In this document: in pieces, positions 1 through 9,198 of the stretch
Layout of the letters: each line of letters opens with the position of its first letter
How positions within the stretch are numbered: the stretch's first letter is position 1
Source: Caproicibacterium argilliputei
GTDB lineage: Bacteria > Bacillota > Clostridia > Oscillospirales > Acutalibacteraceae
Length of the DNA stretch: 64,000 nt
Direction: 5' to 3'
Assembly (NCBI RefSeq): GCF_029211325.2
Contig: NZ_CP135996.1
Location: 434,001-498,000, forward strand
The notes under the pieces: generated by a model
Seen by the model: the letters and a program-made list of their open reading frames with translations, nothing else
Databases searched by the model: none
What the model was told of the DNA's origin: nothing
Position numbers and translations under genes: made by a program

Positions 1-409
1 GGGTGCCGTCCATGGTATAGAGATTGACCTGCGATGCGGATTGGAAAGAGCCGATCATGGCGGTGATGACATCGTAAATCGCCTTGGCGTTGTTCCAGGA
101 CTGCAGGGTTTCTTGTTTACTTACGTTCTTTTTTTCCGTGTATGCCGCAAAGCTGCTGAAGTTTTCGCGAATTGCGCTGGAGTACACCAGATTCAGAGAG
201 ATGGTGGACATATTGTCCAGTTCGGTTTTCACGGAGTCGCGCACAGAGGCGCAGACGTTTGCCTGCTTCACAGCGGCTTCTTTTTGCACTGTTTGTCGGT
301 TAAAGTAGTAAATGTACGAAAAAAGAAGAACCAGCACCACTGTGATGAAAGTCCCATACACCAGAAACAAACGCGTGCGCTGTGAAATGCGATGTTTTCT
401 TTGCTGCAT
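1..409 (-). CDS. Sensor histidine kinase, YesM-like, N-terminal part (cut by window edge)
   Basis: The first 136 residues are visible. A short basic N-terminus (MQQRKHR) is followed by one membrane segment (about residues 14-34) and then a polar extracellular region rich in S, N and T, as in the sensor part of YesM-type kinases. The HAMP, kinase and ATPase domains would lie left of the window, so the family call rests on topology and position. A GGGGAGG ribosome-binding site precedes the ATG. It is divergent from a sugar ABC operon, the usual place for a two-component system sensing an oligosaccharide; the response regulator should be further left. Alternative: another single-pass sensor such as a chemoreceptor. 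Confidence 0.65.
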   Translation of the reverse strand, partial: MQQRKHRISQRTRLFLVYGTFITVVLVLLFSYIYYFNRQTVQKEAAVKQANVCASVRDSVKTELDNMSTISLNLVYSSAIRENFSSFAAYTEKKNVSKQETLQSWNNAKAIYDVITAMIGSFQSASQVNLYTMDGT

Positions 410-432
410 AAAGGCGTTCCTCCCCGGAAAAC

Positions 433-461
433 ATTCTACAATAGAGTTCAAAAATATGCAA
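433..461 (-). promoter_or_regulatory. Sigma-A type promoter of the sensor kinase
   Basis: On the minus strand TTGCAT and TAGAAT are separated by 17 bases and lie just upstream of the kinase start. Read by eye, not tested. Confidence 0.5.
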
Positions 462-482
462 GTGGCAGTTTGATTTTGTCTA

Positions 483-511
483 TTTCCAACAAATCACATT
501 TCGCGTATGAT
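483..511 (+). promoter_or_regulatory. Possible promoter of the sugar-binding protein gene
   Basis: TTTCCA and TATGAT are separated by 17 bases, about 65 bases before the start codon. The weak -35 would fit a promoter that needs an activator such as the response regulator of the adjacent kinase. Confidence 0.4.
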
Positions 512-576
512 AGAAGTGTACCAGAAAGAAGCGCGTACACAGGAAAAATCTAGTGTGTTTTAAGGAGGAAGCTGTT

Positions 577-1917
577 ATGAAAAAAGGTAGAAAGCGTGTA
601 TTGGCCGCAACCCTTGCGGCAGCCATGGCCGCCAGTCTTTTTGCGGGGTGCGGGGAGCAAAAAAGCGCATCTGGAGGTTCATCGGCACAGAGTGGAAAGA
701 CAACCGGCGTCACGTTGACGTTCGGTTCCCACCAGTCTGGTCTGCCGAATACGGGTATCGTGCAGAAGCTTGCAACAGAGTTTGAAAAGGAAACCGGCAT
801 CAAGGTGGACTTCCAGATTTCACCGGACGACCAGTGGCGTGACCTCATTAAAGTAAAACTTAACTCTGGCGAGGCGCCCGACATTATCTGTGCCGATTCC
901 AATCCGCTGACACTGCCCTCAACCATCAATCCGGAAAAGTACTGTGTTGATCTTTCCAACGAGTCCTGGGTCAGCCGTATGGATAAAGATGTGCTGCCCT
1001 CTATCTCTGTTAAAAACAAAGTATATGGCATTACTTTCCCCGGCAAGAAGATGTATTTCTTCGTTTATAACAAGGAAATTTTCCAGAAATGCGGCATCAC
1101 CAAGGTGCCAACTACCTATGCGGAACTGAAGAATGCCTGTGCGACAATTCACGCGAAAATGCCGGATGTCACGCCAATCTATGAGGCGACAACCGACGGC
1201 TGGCATCAGGTGCTGCCCATTGCGGAAAACCCTGAAGTTTACCTGAAAGACGACCCCAATCTTTTTGACGAACTGAATGCCAACAAAAAGGATTTAGATG
1301 ATATTCCCATGATGAAAACGATTCTGAATGAGGAAAAAGAACTGGCGGGTCTGGGTTACTACGGCAAGGACTATTTGAGCAATGCGACCTCCAATGCACA
1401 GGAAGCCATGGCGAAAGGAAAGGCTGCCATGTATATTGCAGAGTCCGCGTTCCGCAACCAGATTAAAACCGAGTACCCGGACTGCAAGTATTCCTACGGC
1501 ATCTTTGTGCAGCCGTGGGGCGACAACCAGACCATCGGTGTGAACCCTGCCAGCAACGCTTACTTCATCAATAAGGACAGCAAAAACGTGGAAGCCGCGA
1601 AAAAGTTCTTTGATTTCCTCGCCAAGCCGGAAAATCTGCAGAAGCGCTTGGACGGGCAGCCCGATATTTCCGAAGTTTGCTGGCCGGAAATTAAGGGTCG
1701 CTACAGCACGGAAGATCAAAAATATATTCAAAGTCACAAAACCGTTCGTGTTTTTCAGGTCAGTGTAAATTACTTTGACAATCAGTTCATGGATGTCGGT
1801 AAGGACATTGAGGCTATGTTTACCGGCGCCATGACGCCGGACGACGTGATTAAGAGTGCAATGAAGCGCCGTCAACAGCAGGCAAAACTGCAGAAAGATC
1901 CGGCTTTTACTTCCTGA
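577..1917 (+). CDS. Sugar ABC transporter substrate-binding lipoprotein (family 1)
   Basis: This 446-residue protein is the external receptor of a carbohydrate ABC importer. It has a basic N-terminus (MKKGRKR), a hydrophobic stretch and a lipobox LFAGC with Cys25 as the lipidated residue, then a Ser/Gly-rich linker and a family 1 extracellular solute-binding fold. The ATG at 577 is chosen because TAAGGAGG lies 9 bases upstream; an in-frame upstream ATG at 553 has no such site. A hairpin follows and then two permease genes. No ATPase gene is in the operon, so a shared MsmX-type ATPase elsewhere is likely. The downstream alpha-xylosidase suggests xyloglucan-type oligosaccharides as ligand (inference). 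Confidence 0.88.
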   Translation: MKKGRKRVLAATLAAAMAASLFAGCGEQKSASGGSSAQSGKTTGVTLTFGSHQSGLPNTGIVQKLATEFEKETGIKVDFQISPDDQWRDLIKVKLNSGEAPDIICADSNPLTLPSTINPEKYCVDLSNESWVSRMDKDVLPSISVKNKVYGITFPGKKMYFFVYNKEIFQKCGITKVPTTYAELKNACATIHAKMPDVTPIYEATTDGWHQVLPIAENPEVYLKDDPNLFDELNANKKDLDDIPMMKTILNEEKELAGLGYYGKDYLSNATSNAQEAMAKGKAAMYIAESAFRNQIKTEYPDCKYSYGIFVQPWGDNQTIGVNPASNAYFINKDSKNVEAAKKFFDFLAKPENLQKRLDGQPDISEVCWPEIKGRYSTEDQKYIQSHKTVRVFQVSVNYFDNQFMDVGKDIEAMFTGAMTPDDVIKSAMKRRQQQAKLQKDPAFTS

Positions 1918-1921
1918 CTGG

Positions 1922-1955
1922 GGAAAAGAGCTTTCAAACTGAAAGCTCTTTTTTC
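1922..1955 (+). terminator. Intergenic hairpin with T-tract after the binding-protein gene
   Basis: AAAGAGCTTTC and GAAAGCTCTTT pair around a 5-base loop and are followed by T residues. Placed between receptor and permeases, it probably lowers downstream expression so that the receptor is made in excess. Confidence 0.7.
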
Positions 1956-1984
1956 ATTCTTCACATGAAACTGGAGGGATTCGA

Positions 1985-2863
1985 ATGAATCGAAATAAGG
2001 TTTATCCATGGTGGTTCGCACTGCCGGCTGCGGTGATTTTCTTTCTGCTGTGCCTGCTGCCGGGGCTCGTGGGAATCGGCTATTCGTTTACGGACTGGAA
2101 CAACTTTACCGACCAGGTGAACTTTGTGGGTTTGGCAAACTACAAGCAGATTTTTACCGGCCACTCCGAGTACCTGGGGTATATCGGAAACACGCTGCTG
2201 TTTACGGCGGCGACCACGGTGACAAAAACCGTGCTGGGGCTGCTGCTTGCGCTGCTGCTGACGCGTCCGTTTATTCGTCTGCGCAATATGCACCGCATGA
2301 TTATTTTCTCGCCGCAGGTCATGTCGTACCTGGTGGTGGGCTTGGTGTTCCAGAGTATGCTGCACCCCACCACCGGCTTTCTGAACAACTTTCTGCGCTC
2401 TATAGGGTTGGGCGCGCTTGCGCAGAACTGGCTGACCGACCTGCACTATGTGTGGGCGTCTGTGATTGCGGTGGATACGTGGAAGGGTATGGGCTACATC
2501 ATGATGGTCATCATCGCCGGCCTGACCTCGATTGCGCCGGAGTACTACGAGGCGGCAAGCATTGACGGCGCGTCATTTTGGCAGCAGTTCCGGCACATCA
2601 CGCTGCCGCTGCTGCGCCCGGTGATTGTGAATGTCACCGTGCTGAACGTCACCTACGGCCTGCGCGTGTTCGATATGATTTACGCATTGACCAACGGCGG
2701 TCCCGGCAACGCCACCGGCGTGATTAACACCGCCGTGTACAAATCCTTCTCTACCGGTGACTATGCCATGGGCACTACGCTTTCCAGTGTGCTGTTCTAT
2801 GTGATGCTGGCAATGCTGTTTCTCATTATTCATTCGATGGAAAACAAGGAGGTTGAGTCATAA
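1985..2863 (+). CDS. Sugar ABC transporter permease, MalF/UgpA-like
   Basis: A 292-residue inner-membrane permease with about six membrane segments. The ABC-importer coupling loop is visible near residues 192-215 (EAASIDGA followed by I-LPLL), the contact for the ATPase. The start has GGAGGG 8 bases upstream. The stop overlaps the next start (TAATG), indicating translational coupling to the partner permease. It belongs to the same transporter as the lipoprotein upstream. Confidence 0.9.
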   Translation: MNRNKVYPWWFALPAAVIFFLLCLLPGLVGIGYSFTDWNNFTDQVNFVGLANYKQIFTGHSEYLGYIGNTLLFTAATTVTKTVLGLLLALLLTRPFIRLRNMHRMIIFSPQVMSYLVVGLVFQSMLHPTTGFLNNFLRSIGLGALAQNWLTDLHYVWASVIAVDTWKGMGYIMMVIIAGLTSIAPEYYEAASIDGASFWQQFRHITLPLLRPVIVNVTVLNVTYGLRVFDMIYALTNGGPGNATGVINTAVYKSFSTGDYAMGTTLSSVLFYVMLAMLFLIIHSMENKEVES

Positions 2864-3729
2864 TGCCGGCTGTATCTGCTTCCCGCAAAGAAAAGAAAAC
2901 GGGCTTCGGGCTGCGCAAAGGGATTGCAACGGTGTTGGGCAATCTGGTGACGGTGCTGGTCTCTCTGGTGGTCATCCTGCCGCTGATTGTGCTGTTGCTT
3001 AATTCCTTTAAAACACAGGGAGAGTCCAACACCATGTCGCTTTCGTTGCCAACGGTCTGGCAGCCGCAGAACTACCAGACGGTCGTTGCGCAGGGCAAGC
3101 TGATTTCTTCGTTTTTTAACAGCTTGCTGTACGCCGCCTCCAGTGATATTATCATTGTGGTTGTGGTTGCCGCGGCAGCTTATGTGATTTCGAGGAACTA
3201 CCGCGGTGTCAACAAGTTCCTGTATGCGTTCATCATTTCCGGTATCGCGATTCCGGTGAACAATGTGGCGCTGATGAAAGTGATGCAGGTGCTGCATCTG
3301 GTCAACACCCGTCCGGGCATCATCCTGCTGTATGCTGCCATTAACATACCGCTGAGCCTGTTTCTGGCGTTTGGCTTTATCGGCACCATTCCGCGCGACA
3401 TTGATGAGGCGGCGATTATTGACGGCTGCTCCCCGGCAAAGCTGTTTTTCGGAGTGATTCTCCCGCTGCTTACGCCGATTATGGCGACGCTGTTTGTGCT
3501 GAACTTCATGGCAGTGTGGAACGACTTTACCATGCCGCTGTACTACCTTAACAAGTCCACCAAGTGGCCGATGACGCTGGCGGTTTACAATTTCTTTGGC
3601 GCCTTTGAAAACTCGTGGAACTTAGTCAGCGCAGACATTGTGCTGACCATTGTGCCGGTTCTGGTGGTATTCATTCTGGGACAGAAGTACATTGTCGGAG
3701 GCGTTTCCAGCGGCGCTGTCAAAGGATAA
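2863..3729 (+). CDS. Sugar ABC transporter permease, MalG/UgpE-like
   Basis: A 288-residue second permease of the same importer, with about six membrane segments and the coupling motif DEAAIIDG followed by ILPLLTP at about residues 185-210. A basic cytoplasmic N-terminus (SRKEKKTG) precedes the first membrane segment. It begins inside the stop codon of the preceding permease and is followed after 13 bases by the alpha-xylosidase gene. Confidence 0.9.
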   Translation: MPAVSASRKEKKTGFGLRKGIATVLGNLVTVLVSLVVILPLIVLLLNSFKTQGESNTMSLSLPTVWQPQNYQTVVAQGKLISSFFNSLLYAASSDIIIVVVVAAAAYVISRNYRGVNKFLYAFIISGIAIPVNNVALMKVMQVLHLVNTRPGIILLYAAINIPLSLFLAFGFIGTIPRDIDEAAIIDGCSPAKLFFGVILPLLTPIMATLFVLNFMAVWNDFTMPLYYLNKSTKWPMTLAVYNFFGAFENSWNLVSADIVLTIVPVLVVFILGQKYIVGGVSSGAVKG

Positions 3730-3742
3730 AGGAGGACCTTTC

Positions 3743-6061
3743 ATGAAATTTACCGACGGACAGTGGGTGACCAAGCCGGAGTTTGACTTTTTGTACCCGC
3801 AGCAGGTGTTTGACGCGCGCTTTGCAGACGACGAACTGACGGTGTTTGTGTACACCAAGCCGGTCAGCGGCCGCGGGCAGACACTTGACCAGGCAACGCT
3901 GACCCTGCACTTTACTTCCGACCTGCCGGACACCATCCGGGTGCAGGCAAACCATTACGAGGGCATCCGGCCGAAAGGCCCGGCGTTTGCCTGCCGGCAT
4001 GAAGACAGCCCGGTGCGCTTTGCTGAAAATGCGCAGGAGCTGGTCTTTACCGCAGGTCGTGCGGCGGCGGTTATTACGCGCACGCCGTTTTCCATTCGGT
4101 ACACCTGGGACGGCGAGGTGCGCACACAAAGCGCGCCGCGCGCCATGGCGCGCATCAGCGACCGGCAGGAGAACACCTATATGCGCGAGCAGCTGACGCT
4201 GGATGTGGGGGAGTATGTTTACGGTTTGGGCGAACGCTTCACCGCATTCTGCAAAAACGGCCAGCAGGTGGAAATGTGGAACGAAGACGGCGGCACCGCG
4301 TCGGAACTGACGTACAAAAATATTCCGTTTTACTTGACAAACCGGAATTACGGTATTTTTGTAGACCACCCGGAAAAGGTATCGTTTGAAGTGGCAAGCG
4401 AGCAGGTGGAGCGCGTGCAGTTTTCAGTTTCTGGCGAGCAGCTGCACTATGTGTTCATCGGTGGGGACTCTCCGAAGCAGGTGCTGCAGAACTACTGCGG
4501 TCTGACCGGAAAGCCCGCCCTGCCGCCGGCGTGGTCGTTTGGCTTGTGGCTGACCACTTCCTTTACCACCAGTTATGATGAAAAAACGGTGAACAGCTTC
4601 ATTGATGGCATGGCACAGCGCGACCTGCCGCTGCACGTTTTCCACTTTGACTGCTTCTGGATGGAAGCGTGTGAGTGGTGCAATTTCGAGTGGGACAAAG
4701 CAACGTTTCCCGACCCGCGCGCCATGCTGCGGCGTCTCAAGGCAAAGGGCTTAAAAATCTGCGTGTGGATTAACCCCTATATTGCGCAGAAGTCAAAGCT
4801 GTTTCAGGAGGGCATGGAATACCATTACCTGGTGGAAAAAGCAAACGGGGATGTTTGGCAGTGGGACCGCTGGCAGGCGGGCATGGGGCTTGTGGACTTT
4901 ACCAATCCGGATGCCTGCCGCTGGTACCAGAGCAAGCTGCGTGCCCTGCTGGAGATGGGTGTCGACTGCTTTAAAACCGACTTTGGCGAGCGCATTCCGA
5001 CCGACGTGGTCTGGCACAATGGTGCTGACCCGCAGAAAATGCATAACTATTATACCTATTTATATAATCAATGCGTGTTTGACTTGCTCAAGGCGGAGCG
5101 CGGCGAGGGCGAGGCGGTGCTCTTTGCGCGCTCCGCGACTGCGGGCGGTCAGCAGTTTCCGGTGCATTGGGGCGGCGACAGCTGGGGCACCTATCCCTCC
5201 ATGGCAGAAAGCCTGAGAGGCGGCCTTTCGCTGGCACTGTCGGGTTTCGGTTTTTGGAGCCACGACATCAGCGGGTTTGAAAACACTGCCACGCCGGACT
5301 TGTATAAACGTTGGGTGGCGTTCGGGCTGCTTTCCACGCACAGCCGCCTGCACGGCAGCAGCTCTTATCGGGTGCCGTGGCTGTTTGATGAGGAGGCCGT
5401 GGATGTGCTGCGCTTCTTTACAAACCTGCGCTGCCGCTTAATGCCGTACCTCTGGGCACAGGCGGTGCAGACCGCCCAAACCGGCGTGCCGATGCTGCGG
5501 CCGATGGTTCTGGAGTTCCGCGACCCGCCCTGCCGCTTTTTGGACACCCAGTATATGTTGGGCGAAAGCCTGTTAGTAGCGCCAATTTTTAATTCGCAAG
5601 GCATTGTCGAGTACTATGTGCCGGAGGGCACCTGGCTGGACTTCTTCACCGGAAAGCCGGTGCAGGGCGGCCGCAGTTACCGGAACCAGTATGATTACTT
5701 CAGCCTGCCGCTTTTGGTGCGGCCAAACACGCTGCTGGCAATCGGCCGAGAAACCCGGCAGGTAGTTTATGACTACGCACAGGATGTGACCCTGCATCTG
5801 GTGGGGTTGGAAGACGGCGGCACAGCGGCCTGCACCGTTTATGCGGCGGACGGCACAGTGGATTTGACAGCAAAAGTCACCCGCAGCGGTAGCGCGGTTA
5901 CTGTGCAGACACAGGGCAACAAGCCTTTCACGCTTTTGCTGCGTTATGTCGAAAAAGCCGTTTCTGTAACCGGTGCGGCGTTTGTTTCCACGCCGGAGGG
6001 GCTGCTGCTTACCCCGCAGAAAATGACAGGTACGGTGATTGTGCAGCTTGAAAGCGAATAA
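3743..6061 (+). CDS. yicI: Alpha-xylosidase, glycoside hydrolase family 31 (YicI-like)
   Basis: At 772 residues it has the length of E. coli YicI. The GH31 nucleophile motif KTDFGE is present with Asp413, and the acid/base Asp479 lies in HWGGDSWG, both within three residues of the YicI positions. N-terminal beta-sandwich, catalytic barrel and C-terminal beta domains are in the expected order. YicI enzymes release alpha-linked xylose from isoprimeverose and xyloglucan oligosaccharides; no signal peptide is seen, so the enzyme acts in the cytoplasm on imported sugar. GGAGG lies 7 bases before the chosen ATG. An alpha-glucosidase activity cannot be excluded, but the KTDFGERIP form favours alpha-xylosidase. 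Confidence 0.9.
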   Translation: MKFTDGQWVTKPEFDFLYPQQVFDARFADDELTVFVYTKPVSGRGQTLDQATLTLHFTSDLPDTIRVQANHYEGIRPKGPAFACRHEDSPVRFAENAQELVFTAGRAAAVITRTPFSIRYTWDGEVRTQSAPRAMARISDRQENTYMREQLTLDVGEYVYGLGERFTAFCKNGQQVEMWNEDGGTASELTYKNIPFYLTNRNYGIFVDHPEKVSFEVASEQVERVQFSVSGEQLHYVFIGGDSPKQVLQNYCGLTGKPALPPAWSFGLWLTTSFTTSYDEKTVNSFIDGMAQRDLPLHVFHFDCFWMEACEWCNFEWDKATFPDPRAMLRRLKAKGLKICVWINPYIAQKSKLFQEGMEYHYLVEKANGDVWQWDRWQAGMGLVDFTNPDACRWYQSKLRALLEMGVDCFKTDFGERIPTDVVWHNGADPQKMHNYYTYLYNQCVFDLLKAERGEGEAVLFARSATAGGQQFPVHWGGDSWGTYPSMAESLRGGLSLALSGFGFWSHDISGFENTATPDLYKRWVAFGLLSTHSRLHGSSSYRVPWLFDEEAVDVLRFFTNLRCRLMPYLWAQAVQTAQTGVPMLRPMVLEFRDPPCRFLDTQYMLGESLLVAPIFNSQGIVEYYVPEGTWLDFFTGKPVQGGRSYRNQYDYFSLPLLVRPNTLLAIGRETRQVVYDYAQDVTLHLVGLEDGGTAACTVYAADGTVDLTAKVTRSGSAVTVQTQGNKPFTLLLRYVEKAVSVTGAAFVSTPEGLLLTPQKMTGTVIVQLESE

Positions 6062-6075
6062 AGGGAGGCACCCGT

Positions 6076-7413
6076 ATGGAACCATTCGTTTTTGGAACCG
6101 CGACCGCCGCTTATCAAATTGAGGGCGGTGTGCAGGAGGGCGGGCGCGGCCTCAGTATTTGGGACACGTTCAGTCGGCAGCCGGGTAAAATGAAGGACGG
6201 CGCAACCGGCGAGGTTGCGTGTGATTATTATCACCGCTGGAAAGACGACCTGGCGCTGATGAAGCAGCTTGGCATTGACAGCTATCGCTTTTCGATTGCG
6301 TGGCCGCGCATTTTTCCACAGCAAGGGGTGTATAACCCGGAGGGAATGCAGTTTTACAAAGAAATTCTGCTGGAGCTCAGACGTCTGGGCATTTCGGCAG
6401 CGGTTACGCTGTACCACTGGGATTTGCCGCAGTGGGCGCAGAACCTCGGTGGCTGGGATAACCGCGACTGCGCGCAGTGGTTTGCAGACTACGCGCAAAA
6501 ATGCTTTGCTGAACTGGACGGCTTGGTTACCCTGTGGATTACACACAATGAGCCTTTCTGTGCGTCCTTCGTTTCCAATTTGGAGGGCCGCCATGCGCCG
6601 GGCAACCGTGATTTGGAGAAAGCGCTGCGCGCCGCGCATCATCTGCTGCTTTCACATGGGCTTGCCGTGCAGGCTTACCGGAAGATGGGCGGCAGGCACC
6701 AAATCGGCATTACCTTAAACTTAGCGCCGGTGTATCCTGCCACGGCATCCTTCGCGGACGGGCTTGCCTGCGCCGCACAGGATGCGTACCAGAACCGCTG
6801 GTTTTTAGAGCCTCTTTTTCACGGGCAGTATCCGCAGGATTTCTGTATGTTGCTGAGCGCGCGCTGTGCCACGGATTTTGACTTTGTACAGCCGGGCGAC
6901 TTCGCCGTGATGCAGGCACCGCTGGATTTCCTCGGTGTGAATTTTTACACGCGCAATGTGGTGGAATTTGACCCGACCGCGCTGCTGCTGCAGCATCCTG
7001 CCTATACGGATTTACCCAAAACCGAGATGGGCTGGGATGTCTGCCCGGAAACGCTCACAGACCTGCTGCGCAGTATCCGCACCTACACGAAGCTGCCGGT
7101 TTATATCACGGAAAACGGTTCCGCCTGGCAGGACACGGTTACGGACGGCGCAGTGCATGACCCACAGCGTGCGGACTATCTGCTGCGGCACCTGCAGGTG
7201 CTTGCGCAGGCGAACCGGGAGGGGCTGAACGTTGCCGGATATTACTACTGGTCGTTTTTGGACAATTTAGAGTGGGCGCGCGGGTATTCCAAGCGGTTTG
7301 GGCTGGTGTATGTGGACTACCGGACACAGCGGCGAATTCCGAAAGACAGCTTTTTTGCTTATCGGGACTTTATTGCCGCACAGCGCGGGGAAGGATGTGC
7401 TGCATATGATTAG
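6076..7413 (+). CDS. Beta-glucosidase, glycoside hydrolase family 1
   Basis: A 445-residue cytoplasmic GH1 enzyme. The N-terminal FGTATAAYQIEG signature is present, the acid/base is Glu159 in THNEP and the nucleophile is Glu346 in ITENG. Family members hydrolyse beta-linked glucosides; 6-phospho activity is less likely here because the neighbouring transporter is an ABC importer, not a PTS. Working after the alpha-xylosidase it would remove backbone glucose from oligosaccharides. AGGGAGG precedes the ATG, and its end overlaps the next gene by 8 bases. Confidence 0.9.
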   Translation: MEPFVFGTATAAYQIEGGVQEGGRGLSIWDTFSRQPGKMKDGATGEVACDYYHRWKDDLALMKQLGIDSYRFSIAWPRIFPQQGVYNPEGMQFYKEILLELRRLGISAAVTLYHWDLPQWAQNLGGWDNRDCAQWFADYAQKCFAELDGLVTLWITHNEPFCASFVSNLEGRHAPGNRDLEKALRAAHHLLLSHGLAVQAYRKMGGRHQIGITLNLAPVYPATASFADGLACAAQDAYQNRWFLEPLFHGQYPQDFCMLLSARCATDFDFVQPGDFAVMQAPLDFLGVNFYTRNVVEFDPTALLLQHPAYTDLPKTEMGWDVCPETLTDLLRSIRTYTKLPVYITENGSAWQDTVTDGAVHDPQRADYLLRHLQVLAQANREGLNVAGYYYWSFLDNLEWARGYSKRFGLVYVDYRTQRRIPKDSFFAYRDFIAAQRGEGCAAYD

Positions 7414-9121
7414 TCAAGAAATCCGAAAGCTTGCACCGGAAATTGACCCGCTGCGCGTCGGCATGGGTTGGACGCCGCAGGATTTGGCGAAGCCGCAGAT
7501 TTTGGTGGAAAGCACCTTTGGCGACAGCCACCCCGGCAGCGCGCATCTGCTGCAGCTGGTGGAGCAGGTGTGCGGCGGGGTGCAGGAGGCGGGCGGCAAG
7601 GCCGCGCGTTACTTTGCAACCGACATCTGTGACGGCATGAGCCAGGGGCACGATGGTATTAACTATTCGCTGGCTTCGCGGGATATTCTTTGTGACTTGA
7701 TTGAAATTCACGAAAAGGCAACGCCTTTTGACGGCGCGGTCTTTCTTTCCAGTTGTGACAAAGCGGTGCCGGCACACTTAATGGCAATCGGCAGGCTTAA
7801 TGTACCGTCTGTTTTAGTAACCGGCGGCGTGATGGATGCCGGCCCGGACCTGCTGACGCTGGAGCAAATCGGCAAGTACAGCGCGATGTACCAGCGCGGT
7901 GAGATTTCGGAAGAGAAATTCAACTGGTACAAACAACACGCCTGCCCATCCTGCGGTGCGTGTTCCTTTATGGGCACAGCGTCTTCCATGCAGATTATGG
8001 GTGAAGCGCTGGGGCTGATGCTGCCGGGCACGGCACTGATGCCTGCCACCTGCGCGGAACTGCAGGCAGTTGCCCGCCGCGCAGGGCAGCAGGTTTTGCG
8101 GCTTGCAAAACAGAACCTCCGACCGCACGACTTTGTGACAATGGAATCGTTTGAAAACGCGATTATGGTTCACGCGGCGGTTTCAGGTTCTTCCAACTGT
8201 CTGCTGCACATTCCTGCCATTGCACAGGAATTCGGGCTGCAGCTGGATGCCGATACATTTGACCGCCTGCACCGCCATGCCCACTACCTGCTGGACATCC
8301 GTCCGGCGGGGCGCTGGCCTGCGCAGTATTTTTACTATGCAGGCGGTGTACCACGCGTCATGGAGGAAATCAGGTCCATGCTGCACTTGGATGTGCGCAC
8401 GGTTACAGGAAAAACGCTTGGTGAAAATCTGGAGGAGCTGAAAGCTTCCGGCTTTTACGAAACCTGCGACCGCTACCTGCAAAAAACCGGCTTGAAGCGC
8501 ACGGATATCATCCGCAGTTTTGACCATCCCATCGGCAGGGACGGTACCATTGGTGTGCTGCGGGGGAACTTGGCACCGGACGGCGCGGAAGTGAAGTACA
8601 GCGCGGTGCCGAAAGAAATGTTCCGCGCGGTTTTGCGCGCGCGTCCGTTTGACAGTGAGGAGGCCGCTATTGACGCAATCCTCAAGCACCGCATACACCC
8701 GGGCGATGCGGTGTTCATTCGTTACGAGGGTCCGCGGGGCAGCGGAATGCCGGAGATGTTCTATACCGGAGAAGCCATTTCCTCTGACCCGCAGCTTTCC
8801 GCTTCCATTGCGCTGATTACGGACGGACGCTTTTCCGGCGCGTCCAAAGGACCGGTCATCGGCCATGTGTCGCCGGAAGCTGCCTCCGGCGGACCAATCG
8901 CCTTGGTGGAGGAGGACGACCTTATTTCCATCGACATTCCCGCGCGCAAACTGGAGATTGTTGGCTGCAAGGGCGAGCGGCTTTCGCCGGAAGCGGTTGC
9001 CGAAGTTTTGACGGAGCGCCGCAAAAAATGGCAGCCGCACCCGCCAAAGTACACTTCCGGTGTGATGAAGTTTTATACGCAGCACGCGGTATCCCCCATG
9101 CAGGGCGGGTACATGGAGTAG
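7406..9121 (+). CDS. IlvD/Edd family dehydratase, probable sugar-acid dehydratase
   Basis: A 571-residue Fe-S dehydratase. Seen are PGSAHL (residues 43-48), the SSCDK motif with Cys117, and CPSCGAC followed by MGTA (Cys180, 183, 186), the cluster and substrate motifs of IlvD, Edd and aldonate dehydratases. The family removes water from dihydroxy acids to give 2-keto acids. The sequence departs from housekeeping IlvD and the gene closes a glycan operon, so a sugar acid such as xylonate or gluconate is the more likely substrate, but it cannot be fixed from sequence. The ATG at 7406 lies in the end of the beta-glucosidase gene, suggesting coupling. Confidence 0.8.
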   Translation: MISQEIRKLAPEIDPLRVGMGWTPQDLAKPQILVESTFGDSHPGSAHLLQLVEQVCGGVQEAGGKAARYFATDICDGMSQGHDGINYSLASRDILCDLIEIHEKATPFDGAVFLSSCDKAVPAHLMAIGRLNVPSVLVTGGVMDAGPDLLTLEQIGKYSAMYQRGEISEEKFNWYKQHACPSCGACSFMGTASSMQIMGEALGLMLPGTALMPATCAELQAVARRAGQQVLRLAKQNLRPHDFVTMESFENAIMVHAAVSGSSNCLLHIPAIAQEFGLQLDADTFDRLHRHAHYLLDIRPAGRWPAQYFYYAGGVPRVMEEIRSMLHLDVRTVTGKTLGENLEELKASGFYETCDRYLQKTGLKRTDIIRSFDHPIGRDGTIGVLRGNLAPDGAEVKYSAVPKEMFRAVLRARPFDSEEAAIDAILKHRIHPGDAVFIRYEGPRGSGMPEMFYTGEAISSDPQLSASIALITDGRFSGASKGPVIGHVSPEAASGGPIALVEEDDLISIDIPARKLEIVGCKGERLSPEAVAEVLTERRKKWQPHPPKYTSGVMKFYTQHAVSPMQGGYME

Positions 9122-9135
9122 CTTTTCAACCGCGC

Positions 9136-9198
9136 AAAAACGCCGTATCCATGAAAAAGGAAGCAGCAGCTTCCGCTTTCGGGATACGGCGTTTTTTT
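9136..9198 (+). terminator. Rho-independent terminator of the glycan operon
   Basis: AAAAACGCCGTATCC pairs with GGATACGGCGTTTTTTT around a loop that itself holds a smaller hairpin. The A- and T-rich flanks may let it work in both directions, since the gene on the other strand ends at its edge. Confidence 0.8.

Noticed and set aside
7406..9121. Loss of a cluster Cys in the dehydratase
   Set aside because: The PG-x-x-HL form without Cys also occurs in the E. coli IlvD type, so it is not abnormal.
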